Shown here: piece after piece, positions 40,571 to 48,401 of the stretch
Layout of the letters: each line of letters begins with the position of its first letter
Position numbering within the stretch: position 1 is the first letter of the stretch
Source of the DNA: DASSUW01 sp963789005
GTDB lineage: Bacteria; Actinomycetota; Thermoleophilia; Solirubrobacterales; Solirubrobacteraceae
Length of the DNA: 64,000 nt
Direction: 5' to 3'
Assembly (NCBI GenBank): GCA_963789005.1
Contig: CAWBIZ010000002.1
Span: 186,001 to 250,000 of the forward strand
The notes under the pieces: model-generated
Database searches by the model: none
What the model was told of the DNA's origin: nothing
What the model saw: only the letters and a program-made list of their open reading frames with translations
Program-made: the position numbers and the translations under genes

Positions 40571-41763
40571 GCCTGACGGCGCCCACCGCCTCCGAGTTCC
40601 CGGTCCTCGCGCGCGAGGGGTTGGTCTACCTCGACTCCGCCGCCACCGCGCAGACCGCGCGCCCGGTGATCGAGGCGATGGACCGCTACTACACCGAGTA
40701 CCGCGCGAGCATCCATCGCGGCGTCTACCCGCTGGCGGCCGAGGCCACCGAGGCCTATGAGACCGCCCGCGCGAAGGTGGCTGCCTTCGCCGGCTCGACG
40801 CCACAAGAGACCGTCTTCACCCGCAACGCCACCGAAGCGCTCAACCTCGTCGCCTACTCGTGGGGGCGCGCCAACGTCGGCCCCGACGACCTCGTGGTGC
40901 TCACCCAGATGGAGCACCACTCGAACATCGTGCCGTGGCAGCTGCTTGGCTGCCGGCTCGAGTGGGTGCCGGTGACCGACGACGGGCTGCTCGACCTCGA
41001 CGCGCTCGACGCCGCGCTGGCGCTCGGCCCCAAGGCCGTGGCCGTCACCCACGTCTCGAACGTGCTCGGCACGATCAACCCGATCGCCGAGATCGCCCGC
41101 CGCGCGCACGCCGCCGGCGCAGTCGTCGTCGTCGACGGCGCGCAGGCCGCGCCGCACCTGCCGGTCGACGTCGGCGAGCTCGACGCCGACTTCTACGCCT
41201 GGACCGGCCACAAGGCCTACGGGCCGACCGGCATCGGCGTCCTCCACGGCCGCCGCGAGCTGCTGGAGAACATGCCTCCGTTCCTCGGCGGCGGGCACAT
41301 GATCGCCCGCGTGACCGAGGAGGGCTCGACGTGGGCTGAACCACCCGCGCGCTTCGAGGCGGGCACGATGCCGATCGCCGAGGCGATCGGGCTCGGCGCC
41401 GCGTGCGACTTCCTTTCCGGCATCGGCATGGACGCGGTGTGGGAGCACTCGCGCGACGTCGTCGGCTACGCGGCCGACCGCCTGCGCGAGGTCCCGGGCC
41501 TGACGCTCTACGGGCCGCCCGAGCTCGAGCAGCGCGGCAGCGTGTGCGCGTTCTCGCTCGAAGGCGTCCACCCGCACGACGTCGCCGAGATCCTCGGCCG
41601 CGAGGGCGTGTGCATCCGCGCCGGGCACGCCTGCGCGCAGCCGCTGATGCGCCGGCTCGGCGTGTCGGCCACCTCGCGCGCGTCGTTCGCCGTGCACTCG
41701 ACCCGCGACGAGGTCGACCGCCTGATCGACGCCCTCGGCACGGTGCGCGAGGTGTTCGCGTAG
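40567..41763 (+). CDS. sufS: Cysteine desulfurase SufS
   Basis: A 398-aa group II PLP cysteine desulfurase supplying sulfur for Fe-S clusters. PLP Lys216 lies in TGHKAYGPTG, the persulfide Cys356 in RAGHACAQPL with the short loop typical of SufS, and the His stacking on PLP in MEHHSNIVPW. The GTG start overlaps the sufC stop. It works with SufU, which accepts the persulfide sulfur; sufU starts 2 nt after the stop. Confidence 0.95.
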   Translation: MSLTAPTASEFPVLAREGLVYLDSAATAQTARPVIEAMDRYYTEYRASIHRGVYPLAAEATEAYETARAKVAAFAGSTPQETVFTRNATEALNLVAYSWGRANVGPDDLVVLTQMEHHSNIVPWQLLGCRLEWVPVTDDGLLDLDALDAALALGPKAVAVTHVSNVLGTINPIAEIARRAHAAGAVVVVDGAQAAPHLPVDVGELDADFYAWTGHKAYGPTGIGVLHGRRELLENMPPFLGGGHMIARVTEEGSTWAEPPARFEAGTMPIAEAIGLGAACDFLSGIGMDAVWEHSRDVVGYAADRLREVPGLTLYGPPELEQRGSVCAFSLEGVHPHDVAEILGREGVCIRAGHACAQPLMRRLGVSATSRASFAVHSTRDEVDRLIDALGTVREVFA

Positions 41764-41765
41764 GC

Positions 41766-42194
41766 ATGGACGACCTCTATCGCGAGAACATCCTCCAGCA
41801 CTACAAGAACCCCCGGAACTGGTCCCCACCCAACCCTGAGCTGGAGGATCCCGACCTCGAAGCGGAGGATCTGAATCCGCTCTGCGGCGACGAGCTGAAG
41901 GTCCAGCTCAAGGTCGATCCCGAGGGCAGGATCGAGGACGTTCGCTTCTCCGGCCACGGCTGCGCGATCTCTCAGGCGTCGGCGTCGATGACCTCCGACG
42001 AGATCGTCGGCATGCCGATCGACGAGCTCCTCCGGCTCGACCGCGGCTTCGTGCTCGAGTTGCTCGGGATCGACATCTCGGCCACGCGGATGAAGTGCGC
42101 GCTGCTCTCGCTCAAGGTGCTCAAGAGCGCCTCGCTCGGCCACGCCGCGGGCTGGGAGCCGGAGACTCCGGCCAGCCAGGCCGAGACGCGGTAG
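41766..42194 (+). CDS. sufU: SufU sulfur-transfer protein
   Basis: A 142-aa zinc-dependent sulfurtransferase of the SufU branch of the IscU fold. Zinc-ligand residues are Cys40 and Asp42 (PLCGDEL), Cys66 (GHGCAIS) and Cys111 (RMKCALL). The N-terminal DDLYRENILQHYKNPRN is diagnostic. It takes the persulfide from SufS and passes it to SufBCD. Last gene of the sufR-C-S-U block; 34 nt precede the cyclase gene. No sufT-like gene follows, unlike many actinobacterial operons. Confidence 0.93.
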   Translation: MDDLYRENILQHYKNPRNWSPPNPELEDPDLEAEDLNPLCGDELKVQLKVDPEGRIEDVRFSGHGCAISQASASMTSDEIVGMPIDELLRLDRGFVLELLGIDISATRMKCALLSLKVLKSASLGHAAGWEPETPASQAETR

Positions 42195-42228
42195 GTTCCC
42201 TCAGGTCACACGAATCGAGGGGGTCAGG

Positions 42229-43086
42229 ATGTGCCTTCCAGGGACGATCGAGGCTGTCCGTGAGCAGGAGGGAACCGTGTCGCGCCGGGCGATGCTCGCC
42301 GGCGGCGGAGCCGCAGCGCTCGCCGCGTTGGTGCCGGGCGAGGCGGCAGCCCGCGGACGGCGACGCAAGCACGGACACGGACACGGCCACGGTCATCATC
42401 ACCACCGGGGCCGGGTAGCCGACCTGACGCACGAGTTCAGGACCGACTTCCCGACCTACACGGGGTCGGCGACGACGCGCCAGACCGTGGTCACGATCCC
42501 GGACGACGGCTTCTACGCCCAGCGGTGGTCGTTCGACGAGCACACGGCGACCCACCTCGACGCGCCTGGCCACTTCACCGCCGGCGGCCGGCTGACGCCG
42601 CAGCTCACGCCTGAGGAGCTGATGCTCCCGGTCGCCGTGATCGACATCTCGCGCCGTGCGGCGAGCAACCCCGACGCCACGGTCACCGCGGATGACATCC
42701 GGCGCTACGAGCGCCGCCACGGGCGCATCCCGCGGGACGCGCTGGTGGCGATGAACTCGGGCTGGGCGGCGAAGCTCGGCACCCCGGCGTTCCTCGGCCG
42801 CGACGCCGCCGGCACGTTCCACTTCCCCGGCTTCGCCATCGACGCGATCGACTACCTGCTCGACCGTGACCGCGGCGTGGCGATCGGGGTCGACACGATC
42901 AGCCTCGATCCGGGCAACTCGACCACGTTCCCGGTGCACGTCGAGTGGCTGGCCGCCGACCACTACGGGATCGAGGGCCTCAACGGCCTCGACGAGATCC
43001 CGCGCGCGGGAGCGGTCGCGAGCGTCGGCGTGATCCCGTGGCAGGAGGGCTCGGGCGGGCCGGCGCGGGTGCTCGCCACGTATTGA
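42229..43086 (+). CDS. Cyclase-family (kynurenine formamidase-like) secreted metal hydrolase with His-rich segment
   Basis: A 285-aa putative cyclase. The metal motif is HTATHLDAPGHF (the family HxGTHxDxPxHF with Ala for Gly), and later GVDTISLDPG. The N-terminus has a twin-arginine-like SRRAMLAGGGAAALA segment, then a basic region and HGHGHGHGHHHH, likely to bind Zn, Ni or Cu. ATG 42229 has GAGGGGG upstream. A GTG at 42277, also with AGGAGG, would give a protein starting VSRRAML, so the real start is uncertain. The stop overlaps the next ATG (TGATG). Confidence 0.78.
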   Translation: MCLPGTIEAVREQEGTVSRRAMLAGGGAAALAALVPGEAAARGRRRKHGHGHGHGHHHHRGRVADLTHEFRTDFPTYTGSATTRQTVVTIPDDGFYAQRWSFDEHTATHLDAPGHFTAGGRLTPQLTPEELMLPVAVIDISRRAASNPDATVTADDIRRYERRHGRIPRDALVAMNSGWAAKLGTPAFLGRDAAGTFHFPGFAIDAIDYLLDRDRGVAIGVDTISLDPGNSTTFPVHVEWLAADHYGIEGLNGLDEIPRAGAVASVGVIPWQEGSGGPARVLATY

Positions 43087-43727
43087 TGCAGGAGCCGGCT
43101 CCCGGGCTGTGGCGCTGGACGGCGCGCCACGAGGAGTGGCATCCCGGCGAATGGGGCGCGGAGGTCGCCTCGTTCGCCGTGGACGCCGGCGACGCCGTGC
43201 TGCTCGTCGACCCGCTGCTGCCGGACGACGACGCGGCCGTGCTCGAGCGCCTCGACGCGCTCGCCCCGGCGGCGATCCTCGTCACGATCCCGTACCACGC
43301 ACGCAGCTCCGAGCAGCTCGCGAAGCGCTACGGCATCGCCATCCACGGCCATCCGGCGGTCGGCAAGCGGCTGAAGCGCTCGTCCGCGCTGCAGCCGCTC
43401 GACGACCTGCCGGGAGGCGCCCGCGCCTATCCGATCGGCAAGCCGCGCCGGCACGAGACGCCGATCCACCTGCCGTCGCACCGCGCGCTCGTCTTCGGCG
43501 ACGCGATCGTCACGACGCCCGAGGGCGACCTGCGTATCTGGCACCACGAGCGGGTCGACGACGCGCGCTGGCGCTGGTACCGCGAGCGCTTCGTGCCGAC
43601 GCTCGCGCCGCTGCGCGAGCTCGACCTCGAGCGCATCCTCGTCACGCACGGCGAGCCGATCCTGCAAGGTGGCAGCGCCGCGCTCGATGACGCGCTCACG
43701 GCGCGGCCGTGGTACCACCGCGGCTGA
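43086..43727 (+). CDS. Metallo-beta-lactamase-fold protein without canonical metal motif
   Basis: A 213-aa protein following the MBL fold order: beta-rich start (GLWRWTARHEEW), DAVLLVDPLLP, AAILVTIPYHARSS, a later ALVFGDAIVT strand and VTHGEPI near the end. At the place of HxHxDH only a single His (PYHARSS) remains, so the usual dinuclear site is absent or rebuilt. The ATG overlaps the cyclase stop, so the two are co-translated and may act in one pathway. The stop abuts the convergent ATP-grasp stop with no gap (TGATCA). Confidence 0.7.
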   Translation: MQEPAPGLWRWTARHEEWHPGEWGAEVASFAVDAGDAVLLVDPLLPDDDAAVLERLDALAPAAILVTIPYHARSSEQLAKRYGIAIHGHPAVGKRLKRSSALQPLDDLPGGARAYPIGKPRRHETPIHLPSHRALVFGDAIVTTPEGDLRIWHHERVDDARWRWYRERFVPTLAPLRELDLERILVTHGEPILQGGSAALDDALTARPWYHRG

Positions 43728-45149
43728 TCAGAGCGAGACGCCGGTGATCTCCGGCAGCTCGTGCGGCTGCTCGTCGTCCTCCTCGAGCAGCAGCCGGCGG
43801 CGGTGGCGGCCGATGACCGTCGGCAGGATGCCGCCGCCGGCGGCGACGTTGATCACGGCCTGGTCGGAGATGCGGGTGAGCATGCCCGCGTAGCGGCCGC
43901 CGATCGCGAACGGGTTGATGTTGAAGCGCTTGAGGCGCATCTGGACGCGGCCGTCCTCGACGATCGGGAACATCTCCTCGGGGATCGGCACCAGCTCCTG
44001 GGCGATGAAGTCGCCGGCGTCGGCGTGCGCCTCGATCGTCGCCTCCCAGTCGTCCTGCGAGGTCTCGGTGCCGAGCATGACGCCGCGCCCGCCGTAGTCG
44101 GAGGCTGGTTTCAAGACGAGGCGCTCGCGGTTGTCGGCGACGAAGCTGAGCAGGTCGAACGTCCACGGCCCGTAGGTCGCGCGGCCCGGGCGCAGGATCC
44201 GCGTCCACGGCAGCGTCTCCCGGATCCGCTCCGTCTCGGCGCCGGTCAGCAGGTACTCGAAGCGCGGATCCTGCAGCAACGCCAGCACCTTCTTGCTGCT
44301 CACGACGTTGGCGCGGAACGGGTTGACAATGCACACGCGCCCGTCGCGCGCGGCGGCCGCGAGGTCGGTCCCGGCCGCCTCGGGCGTGAGCACGCGCCGG
44401 TACACGAGCTCGACCGGCTCGCCGCCCACGGTCAGCCGCGAGCCGTCGTACGCGACGTCCTCGACCGCCGCCACCACGGCCTCGATCCCGCGCTCCCCGG
44501 CGGCATCCGCGACGAGGCGGAACTCGGAGACGGTCGGCGTCCCGGCCACGTCGACCACCGCCAGCCGCGGACGCTCCGGCAGGTCCGGATTCCGGTCGTG
44601 GAAGGACCCGTAGGCGTCGAGCAGCGTGTCGACCAGCGCGGGCAGCATCGGCGTGTAGAGCGTGTGGAAGACGCCGCGCACGCCGGGCAGCACGACGCCC
44701 TGCCGCAAGGCCTCGAACAGCACGTCGCACCACCCGATGCCGGCCGGCGAGTCCGAGTTGAACTCGAGGAACTTGATGTCGTAGCGGTGCAGGAACGCGT
44801 CGAGCCGGCAGATCCGCGCCGGCTGGTCGAACCCCGGGTCGATCATCGCCAGCTCGTGCTCGGCCTCGGGGAGCGCCAGCTCCTCGCGCAGCGCCGCGTC
44901 CTCCGGGTAGGCCGCGCAGAAGCGATCGAGCACCGGGACGAGCGTGTGCACGGCGCGCTGGAGGACCCGCACCTGGCCGGGCGAGATGAAGTGCGGCATG
45001 AGGACGAACGGGATCGTCTGGTCGCCGTAGGTGAACCCGTGGCCCGCCAGCCACGTCGCGACCTCGGACTCGATCGCGGCACACCGATCGCCCTGCTTGG
45101 ACAGCTCGACGAGGAACTGCAGCTTGAGGTCGTTGACGTGTTCGATCAT
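43728..45149 (-). CDS. ATP-grasp ligase-like protein of unknown substrate
   Basis: A 473-aa protein. The C-terminal half has an ATP-grasp core (RLVLKPASDYGGRGVMLG, later FIAQELVPIPEE and RFNINPFAIGG). The N-terminal half contains KFLEFNSDSPAG, a strand-turn seen in glutathionylspermidine-synthase-like ligases, and VNPFRANVVSSKKVLALL, a nucleotide-contact segment. It probably forms an amide or peptide bond using ATP, but the partners are unknown. The ATG at 45149 has AAGGTGG upstream. Only 15 nt separate it from the divergent citryl-CoA lyase start. Confidence 0.65.
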   Translation of the reverse strand: MIEHVNDLKLQFLVELSKQGDRCAAIESEVATWLAGHGFTYGDQTIPFVLMPHFISPGQVRVLQRAVHTLVPVLDRFCAAYPEDAALREELALPEAEHELAMIDPGFDQPARICRLDAFLHRYDIKFLEFNSDSPAGIGWCDVLFEALRQGVVLPGVRGVFHTLYTPMLPALVDTLLDAYGSFHDRNPDLPERPRLAVVDVAGTPTVSEFRLVADAAGERGIEAVVAAVEDVAYDGSRLTVGGEPVELVYRRVLTPEAAGTDLAAAARDGRVCIVNPFRANVVSSKKVLALLQDPRFEYLLTGAETERIRETLPWTRILRPGRATYGPWTFDLLSFVADNRERLVLKPASDYGGRGVMLGTETSQDDWEATIEAHADAGDFIAQELVPIPEEMFPIVEDGRVQMRLKRFNINPFAIGGRYAGMLTRISDQAVINVAAGGGILPTVIGRHRRRLLLEEDDEQPHELPEITGVSL

Positions 45150-45164
45150 GGTGTTCCCACCTTC

Positions 45165-45923
45165 ATGCCCGTCAGCCGCATCAGCCAGGCCTATCCCGAC
45201 CGCGTCGAGGTGCGCGGCCACGATCTCACGGAAGAGCTGATGGGCCACATCACCTTCAGCGAGTACTTCCACCTCCTCCTCACCGGCCGCCAGCCGACCG
45301 AGCAGCAGCGCTTCTTCCTCGACCTGCTGCTGGTGGCGATCGCCGAGCACGGGATGATGCCGACCAACGTCGCCGCGCGGATGACGCTGGCCGCCGACCC
45401 CGGGTCGCTGCAGGGCGCGGTTGCGGCGGGGATCCTCGGCTGCGGCCCGGTGCTGCTGGGCACGTCCGAGGCGTGCGCGCGGCTGCTGGAGGCGGCGCAG
45501 AGCGAGGTGGCCGCCGGCGGTGAGCCGAAGACGGTCGCCCGTCAGAGCGCGCAGGCGGTCCGCGACGCGGGCGAGAAGCTGCCCGGCTTCGGCCATCCCG
45601 TGCACAAGCCGCTCGACCCGCGCGCCGAGCGGATCCTCGAGCTCGCCGACGCCCAGGGAGTCAGTGGCCCGCACGTCGTGCTTGCCCGCACCTTCCGCGA
45701 CGCCGCCGCCGAGGCCTGGGGCCGCCCGCTGACCATGAACGTCTCGATGCCGATCGCCGCTGTCATGCTCGACCTCGGCTTCCCCGCCACCGTCGTCAAG
45801 GCCGTGCCGATCCTCGCCCGCACCGCCGGCCTGCTCGCTCACCTGGCCGAAGAGCGTGAGCAGCCCGCCGGGTGGTCGATGGCGAAGGCGGCCGAGGACG
45901 CGATCTCCTACGAGCGGCCGTGA
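45165..45923 (+). CDS. Citrate-synthase-fold citryl-CoA lyase
   Basis: A 252-aa protein of the short citrate-synthase/citryl-CoA lyase group. Features are RVEVRGHDLTEELMGHITFSEYF at the start, EHGMMPTNVAARM and LPGFGHPVHKPLDPRAERI carrying the catalytic His, and MNVSMPIAAVMLDLGFP near the end. It is much shorter than citrate synthase, as expected for the lyase group. It should cleave or form a citryl-CoA-like thioester; the real substrate may be another beta-hydroxyacyl-CoA. Its GTGA overlap with the CoA-ligase gene suggests a paired ligase-lyase function. Confidence 0.8.
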   Translation: MPVSRISQAYPDRVEVRGHDLTEELMGHITFSEYFHLLLTGRQPTEQQRFFLDLLLVAIAEHGMMPTNVAARMTLAADPGSLQGAVAAGILGCGPVLLGTSEACARLLEAAQSEVAAGGEPKTVARQSAQAVRDAGEKLPGFGHPVHKPLDPRAERILELADAQGVSGPHVVLARTFRDAAAEAWGRPLTMNVSMPIAAVMLDLGFPATVVKAVPILARTAGLLAHLAEEREQPAGWSMAKAAEDAISYERP

Positions 45924-47170
45924 CCGGCCACGACACGAGGTACCGGGAGCAGATCGCCTATCTGCTCGAGCGCTCCGTGTTCTACCGCGAGAAGCTGGGC
46001 CTCACGAGGCCCGAGGACGCGGGCGGGCTCGCCGAGATCGCCGCGCTGCCGCTGACCACGAAGGACGAGCTGCGGGCCACGGCCACGCCCGAGAACCCGA
46101 TCGGCACCCACCTGTGCGCCGCCCGGTCAGAGCTCGTGCGGATCTACTCGACCAGCGGCACGACCGGCACGCCGAGCTACATCCCGCTGACCTCCGGAGA
46201 CCTCGAAAACTGGTTGACGACCTCGATGCGCACCTACGCCGCCTCGGGCATCGCGGCCGGCGAGCGCATCGTCACCACCTTCAGCGCGGGGCCGTTCGTG
46301 GCCGGCGCCGTGCTCGCGGCGTTCGAGCGCCTCGGCCTCGGCCACGTCCCGGTCGGGACCGGGAACACCGAGCGGCTGCTGCGCGCCGTCGAGCTGCTGC
46401 GGCCCGAGGCGGTCGCGCTCACCCCCTCCTACGCCGCGTACGCGATCGAGGCGGCCGCGGAGCGCGGCCTCGACCTCGCCGGCTCGAGCGTCCGGCGGGT
46501 GCTGGTGGCGGGGGAGCCGGGAGGCGGCGAGCCGGCCTTCCGGGCCAAGCTCGAGCAGGGCTGGGGCGCGCGCGTCACCGAGGCGATGGGGGTCGGCGAC
46601 ATCGGCGTGTCGCTGTTCGGCGAATGCGAGGAGCGCCGCGGCATGCACCTCGGCGCCGAGGGATTCGTCCACCTCGAGCTGATCGACCCGCGGACCGGCG
46701 AGGCGCTCCCGCTCGAGGACGGCGTGGAGGGTGAGCTCGTGCTCACCCACCTGCGCCACCGCGCGGCGCCCCTGCTGCGCTTCCGCACGCGCGACCACGT
46801 GCGCGTCGCGACAGGCCCGTGCCGCTGCGGCCGCACCGGCCCGCGGATCCGCTGCGTCGGCCGGACCGACGACATGCTGATCGTCCGCGGCGTCAACGTC
46901 TTCCCCTCGGCGGTGCGCGAGGTGGTGGGCGCGTTCGCGCCGCAGGTCAGCGGGCACGTGCTCGTCGCGCCCGCGGCCCCCGGGGTCAAGCAGGAGCCGC
47001 CGCTGCCTGTCCGCGTCGAGCTGGCCGAGGGGGTGGCGGCCGATACGTTGCTTGCCGACGCAATCAGCGAGAGACTACGCAGCGTGCTGGTTGTCCAGAC
47101 AATCGTTGAGCTCGTGCCGTGGCAGACGCTCGAGCGCAGCGAGTACAAGTCCACCCTCGTGGGGCGCTGA
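45920..47170 (+). CDS. PaaK-like acyl-CoA ligase (AMP-forming)
   Basis: A 416-aa adenylate-forming enzyme resembling phenylacetate-CoA ligase. P-loop STSGTTGTPSYIP, the LVAGEPGGGEP motif, hinge RTDDMLIVRGVNVFPSAV and the C-terminal lysine near SEYKSTLVGR. A CRCGRTGPR segment matches the PaaK zinc-like loop. It activates a carboxylic acid as CoA thioester. The GTG start overlaps the lyase stop and its own stop overlaps the VOC gene start (TGATG). With the lyase it forms a compact acid activation-cleavage pair of unknown substrate. Confidence 0.85.
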   Translation: MTGHDTRYREQIAYLLERSVFYREKLGLTRPEDAGGLAEIAALPLTTKDELRATATPENPIGTHLCAARSELVRIYSTSGTTGTPSYIPLTSGDLENWLTTSMRTYAASGIAAGERIVTTFSAGPFVAGAVLAAFERLGLGHVPVGTGNTERLLRAVELLRPEAVALTPSYAAYAIEAAAERGLDLAGSSVRRVLVAGEPGGGEPAFRAKLEQGWGARVTEAMGVGDIGVSLFGECEERRGMHLGAEGFVHLELIDPRTGEALPLEDGVEGELVLTHLRHRAAPLLRFRTRDHVRVATGPCRCGRTGPRIRCVGRTDDMLIVRGVNVFPSAVREVVGAFAPQVSGHVLVAPAAPGVKQEPPLPVRVELAEGVAADTLLADAISERLRSVLVVQTIVELVPWQTLERSEYKSTLVGR

Positions 47171-47730
47171 TGCGCAAGCTCCAGAGCCAGGGCCTGCACC
47201 ACATCACGATCGTCGGCGCCAATCGGCAGACGTCGATCGACTTCTGGGAGGGGGTGCTCGGCATGCCGTTCGTGTTCGAGCAGCCCAACCTCGACAACGA
47301 AGGAGAGAGCCACCTCTACTTCGACCCGGGCGACGGGCGGCTGATCACCGTCTTCACCGATGAGAGCCGCGTGCCCGACCCGACCCGGACCCCGACCGAC
47401 CCCGGCTGCGTGCACCACGTGGCGTTCTCGCTTTCCCAGGCCACCTTCCGCCAGGCGGTCGAGCGGCTCGACGAGGCCGGCGTCCACCACAGCGGGGTGA
47501 AGGACCGCGGCTTCATGGACTCGATCTACTTCAAGGACCCGCTGGGCCTGCTGATCGAGCTCGCGTCGTACCGCTTCGAGCCGCCCGCGGGCTTCACGCA
47601 CGCCGACGTGCTGGTCGAGGCGCACCGGATCCGCGTCGAGCGCGAGGACTACAACATCGCCCCCGAGCACCTCGCGGACGCCATCGAATCGCTGGTCTCC
47701 AGGAGGAGCACATGGCTGCGAACACGCTGA
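47170..47730 (+). CDS. VOC-family protein (extradiol dioxygenase/glyoxalase-like)
   Basis: A 186-aa two-module vicinal-oxygen-chelate protein. Metal-ligand candidates are His in GLHHITIVGA, Glu or Asp near GESHLYFDPGD, His in CVHHVAFSL, and Glu in LLIELASYRFEP. Typical roles are ring-cleaving dioxygenase, glyoxalase or resistance protein. Third gene of the ligase-lyase operon, which argues for a catabolic enzyme. Its last codons overlap the GST start by 19 nt. Confidence 0.8.
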   Translation: MRKLQSQGLHHITIVGANRQTSIDFWEGVLGMPFVFEQPNLDNEGESHLYFDPGDGRLITVFTDESRVPDPTRTPTDPGCVHHVAFSLSQATFRQAVERLDEAGVHHSGVKDRGFMDSIYFKDPLGLLIELASYRFEPPAGFTHADVLVEAHRIRVEREDYNIAPEHLADAIESLVSRRSTWLRTR

Positions 47731-48401
47731 ACATCCTCACGCCGAGCGTGAACAACCTCACCGCCCGGATCTTCGTGCGGGCGGCGGGGCTCGACTTCGA
47801 GGAGAGCGACGTGTGGGGCAAGACGACGGCCCCCGAGTTCCTCGCCAAGTACCCGGCCCATCTGACGCCGATGCTCGAGGAGGACGGCCTCCCGCGGGGC
47901 GCGCTCGGGGAGAGCTGCGCGATCATGGCCTACCTGTGCAACAAGCACGGCCTCGACCGGTTCTACCCCACCGATCCGGGCGAGCGGGCGATGGTCGACA
48001 ACGCGATGTTCTACCTGATCGGCACGGTCTATCCGCTGGTGGCGCGCGCCACCTACCCGACGCTCGGCTTCCCGCAGTACCCGGGCGAGGTTGCGACGTC
48101 CGAGGCCGGCGACGAGCTGAAGGCGCAGGCCCAGCGGGACGCCGAGGGGGCGCTCGCCGAGCCGCTCGACGTGTACCGCGCGTTCTTCCTCGAGGGCCGG
48201 ACGTTCATCGGCGGCGAGCAGCCCTCGATCGCCGACATCCGCCTCGCCGCGACGCTCGAGTTCCTGCGCGCGATCGACTACGAGTTCCCGGCCTGGGCCG
48301 AGGAGTACATGAGCGCGATGGAGGCCGCGCTGGGCGACGCGTACTCCGAGCCGGCGGCCGACGTGCGCGGCTACGTCGCCTCGGTCAAGTCGGCCGCCTG
48401 A
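47712..48401 (+). CDS. Glutathione S-transferase-like protein
   Basis: A 229-aa protein with a thioredoxin-fold N-terminal domain (ILTPSVNNLTARIFVRAAGL, then PAHLTPMLEEDG and a GESCAIMAYL segment, equivalent to the ES-x-AI motif) and an all-helical C-terminal domain (FIGGEQPSIADIRLAATLEF). This is canonical GST architecture. Most actinobacteria lack glutathione, so the thiol partner may be mycothiol, gamma-glutamylcysteine or something else. Its 3' end overlaps the convergent phosphatase gene by 31 nt. Confidence 0.85.
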   Translation: MAANTLNILTPSVNNLTARIFVRAAGLDFEESDVWGKTTAPEFLAKYPAHLTPMLEEDGLPRGALGESCAIMAYLCNKHGLDRFYPTDPGERAMVDNAMFYLIGTVYPLVARATYPTLGFPQYPGEVATSEAGDELKAQAQRDAEGALAEPLDVYRAFFLEGRTFIGGEQPSIADIRLAATLEFLRAIDYEFPAWAEEYMSAMEAALGDAYSEPAADVRGYVASVKSAA

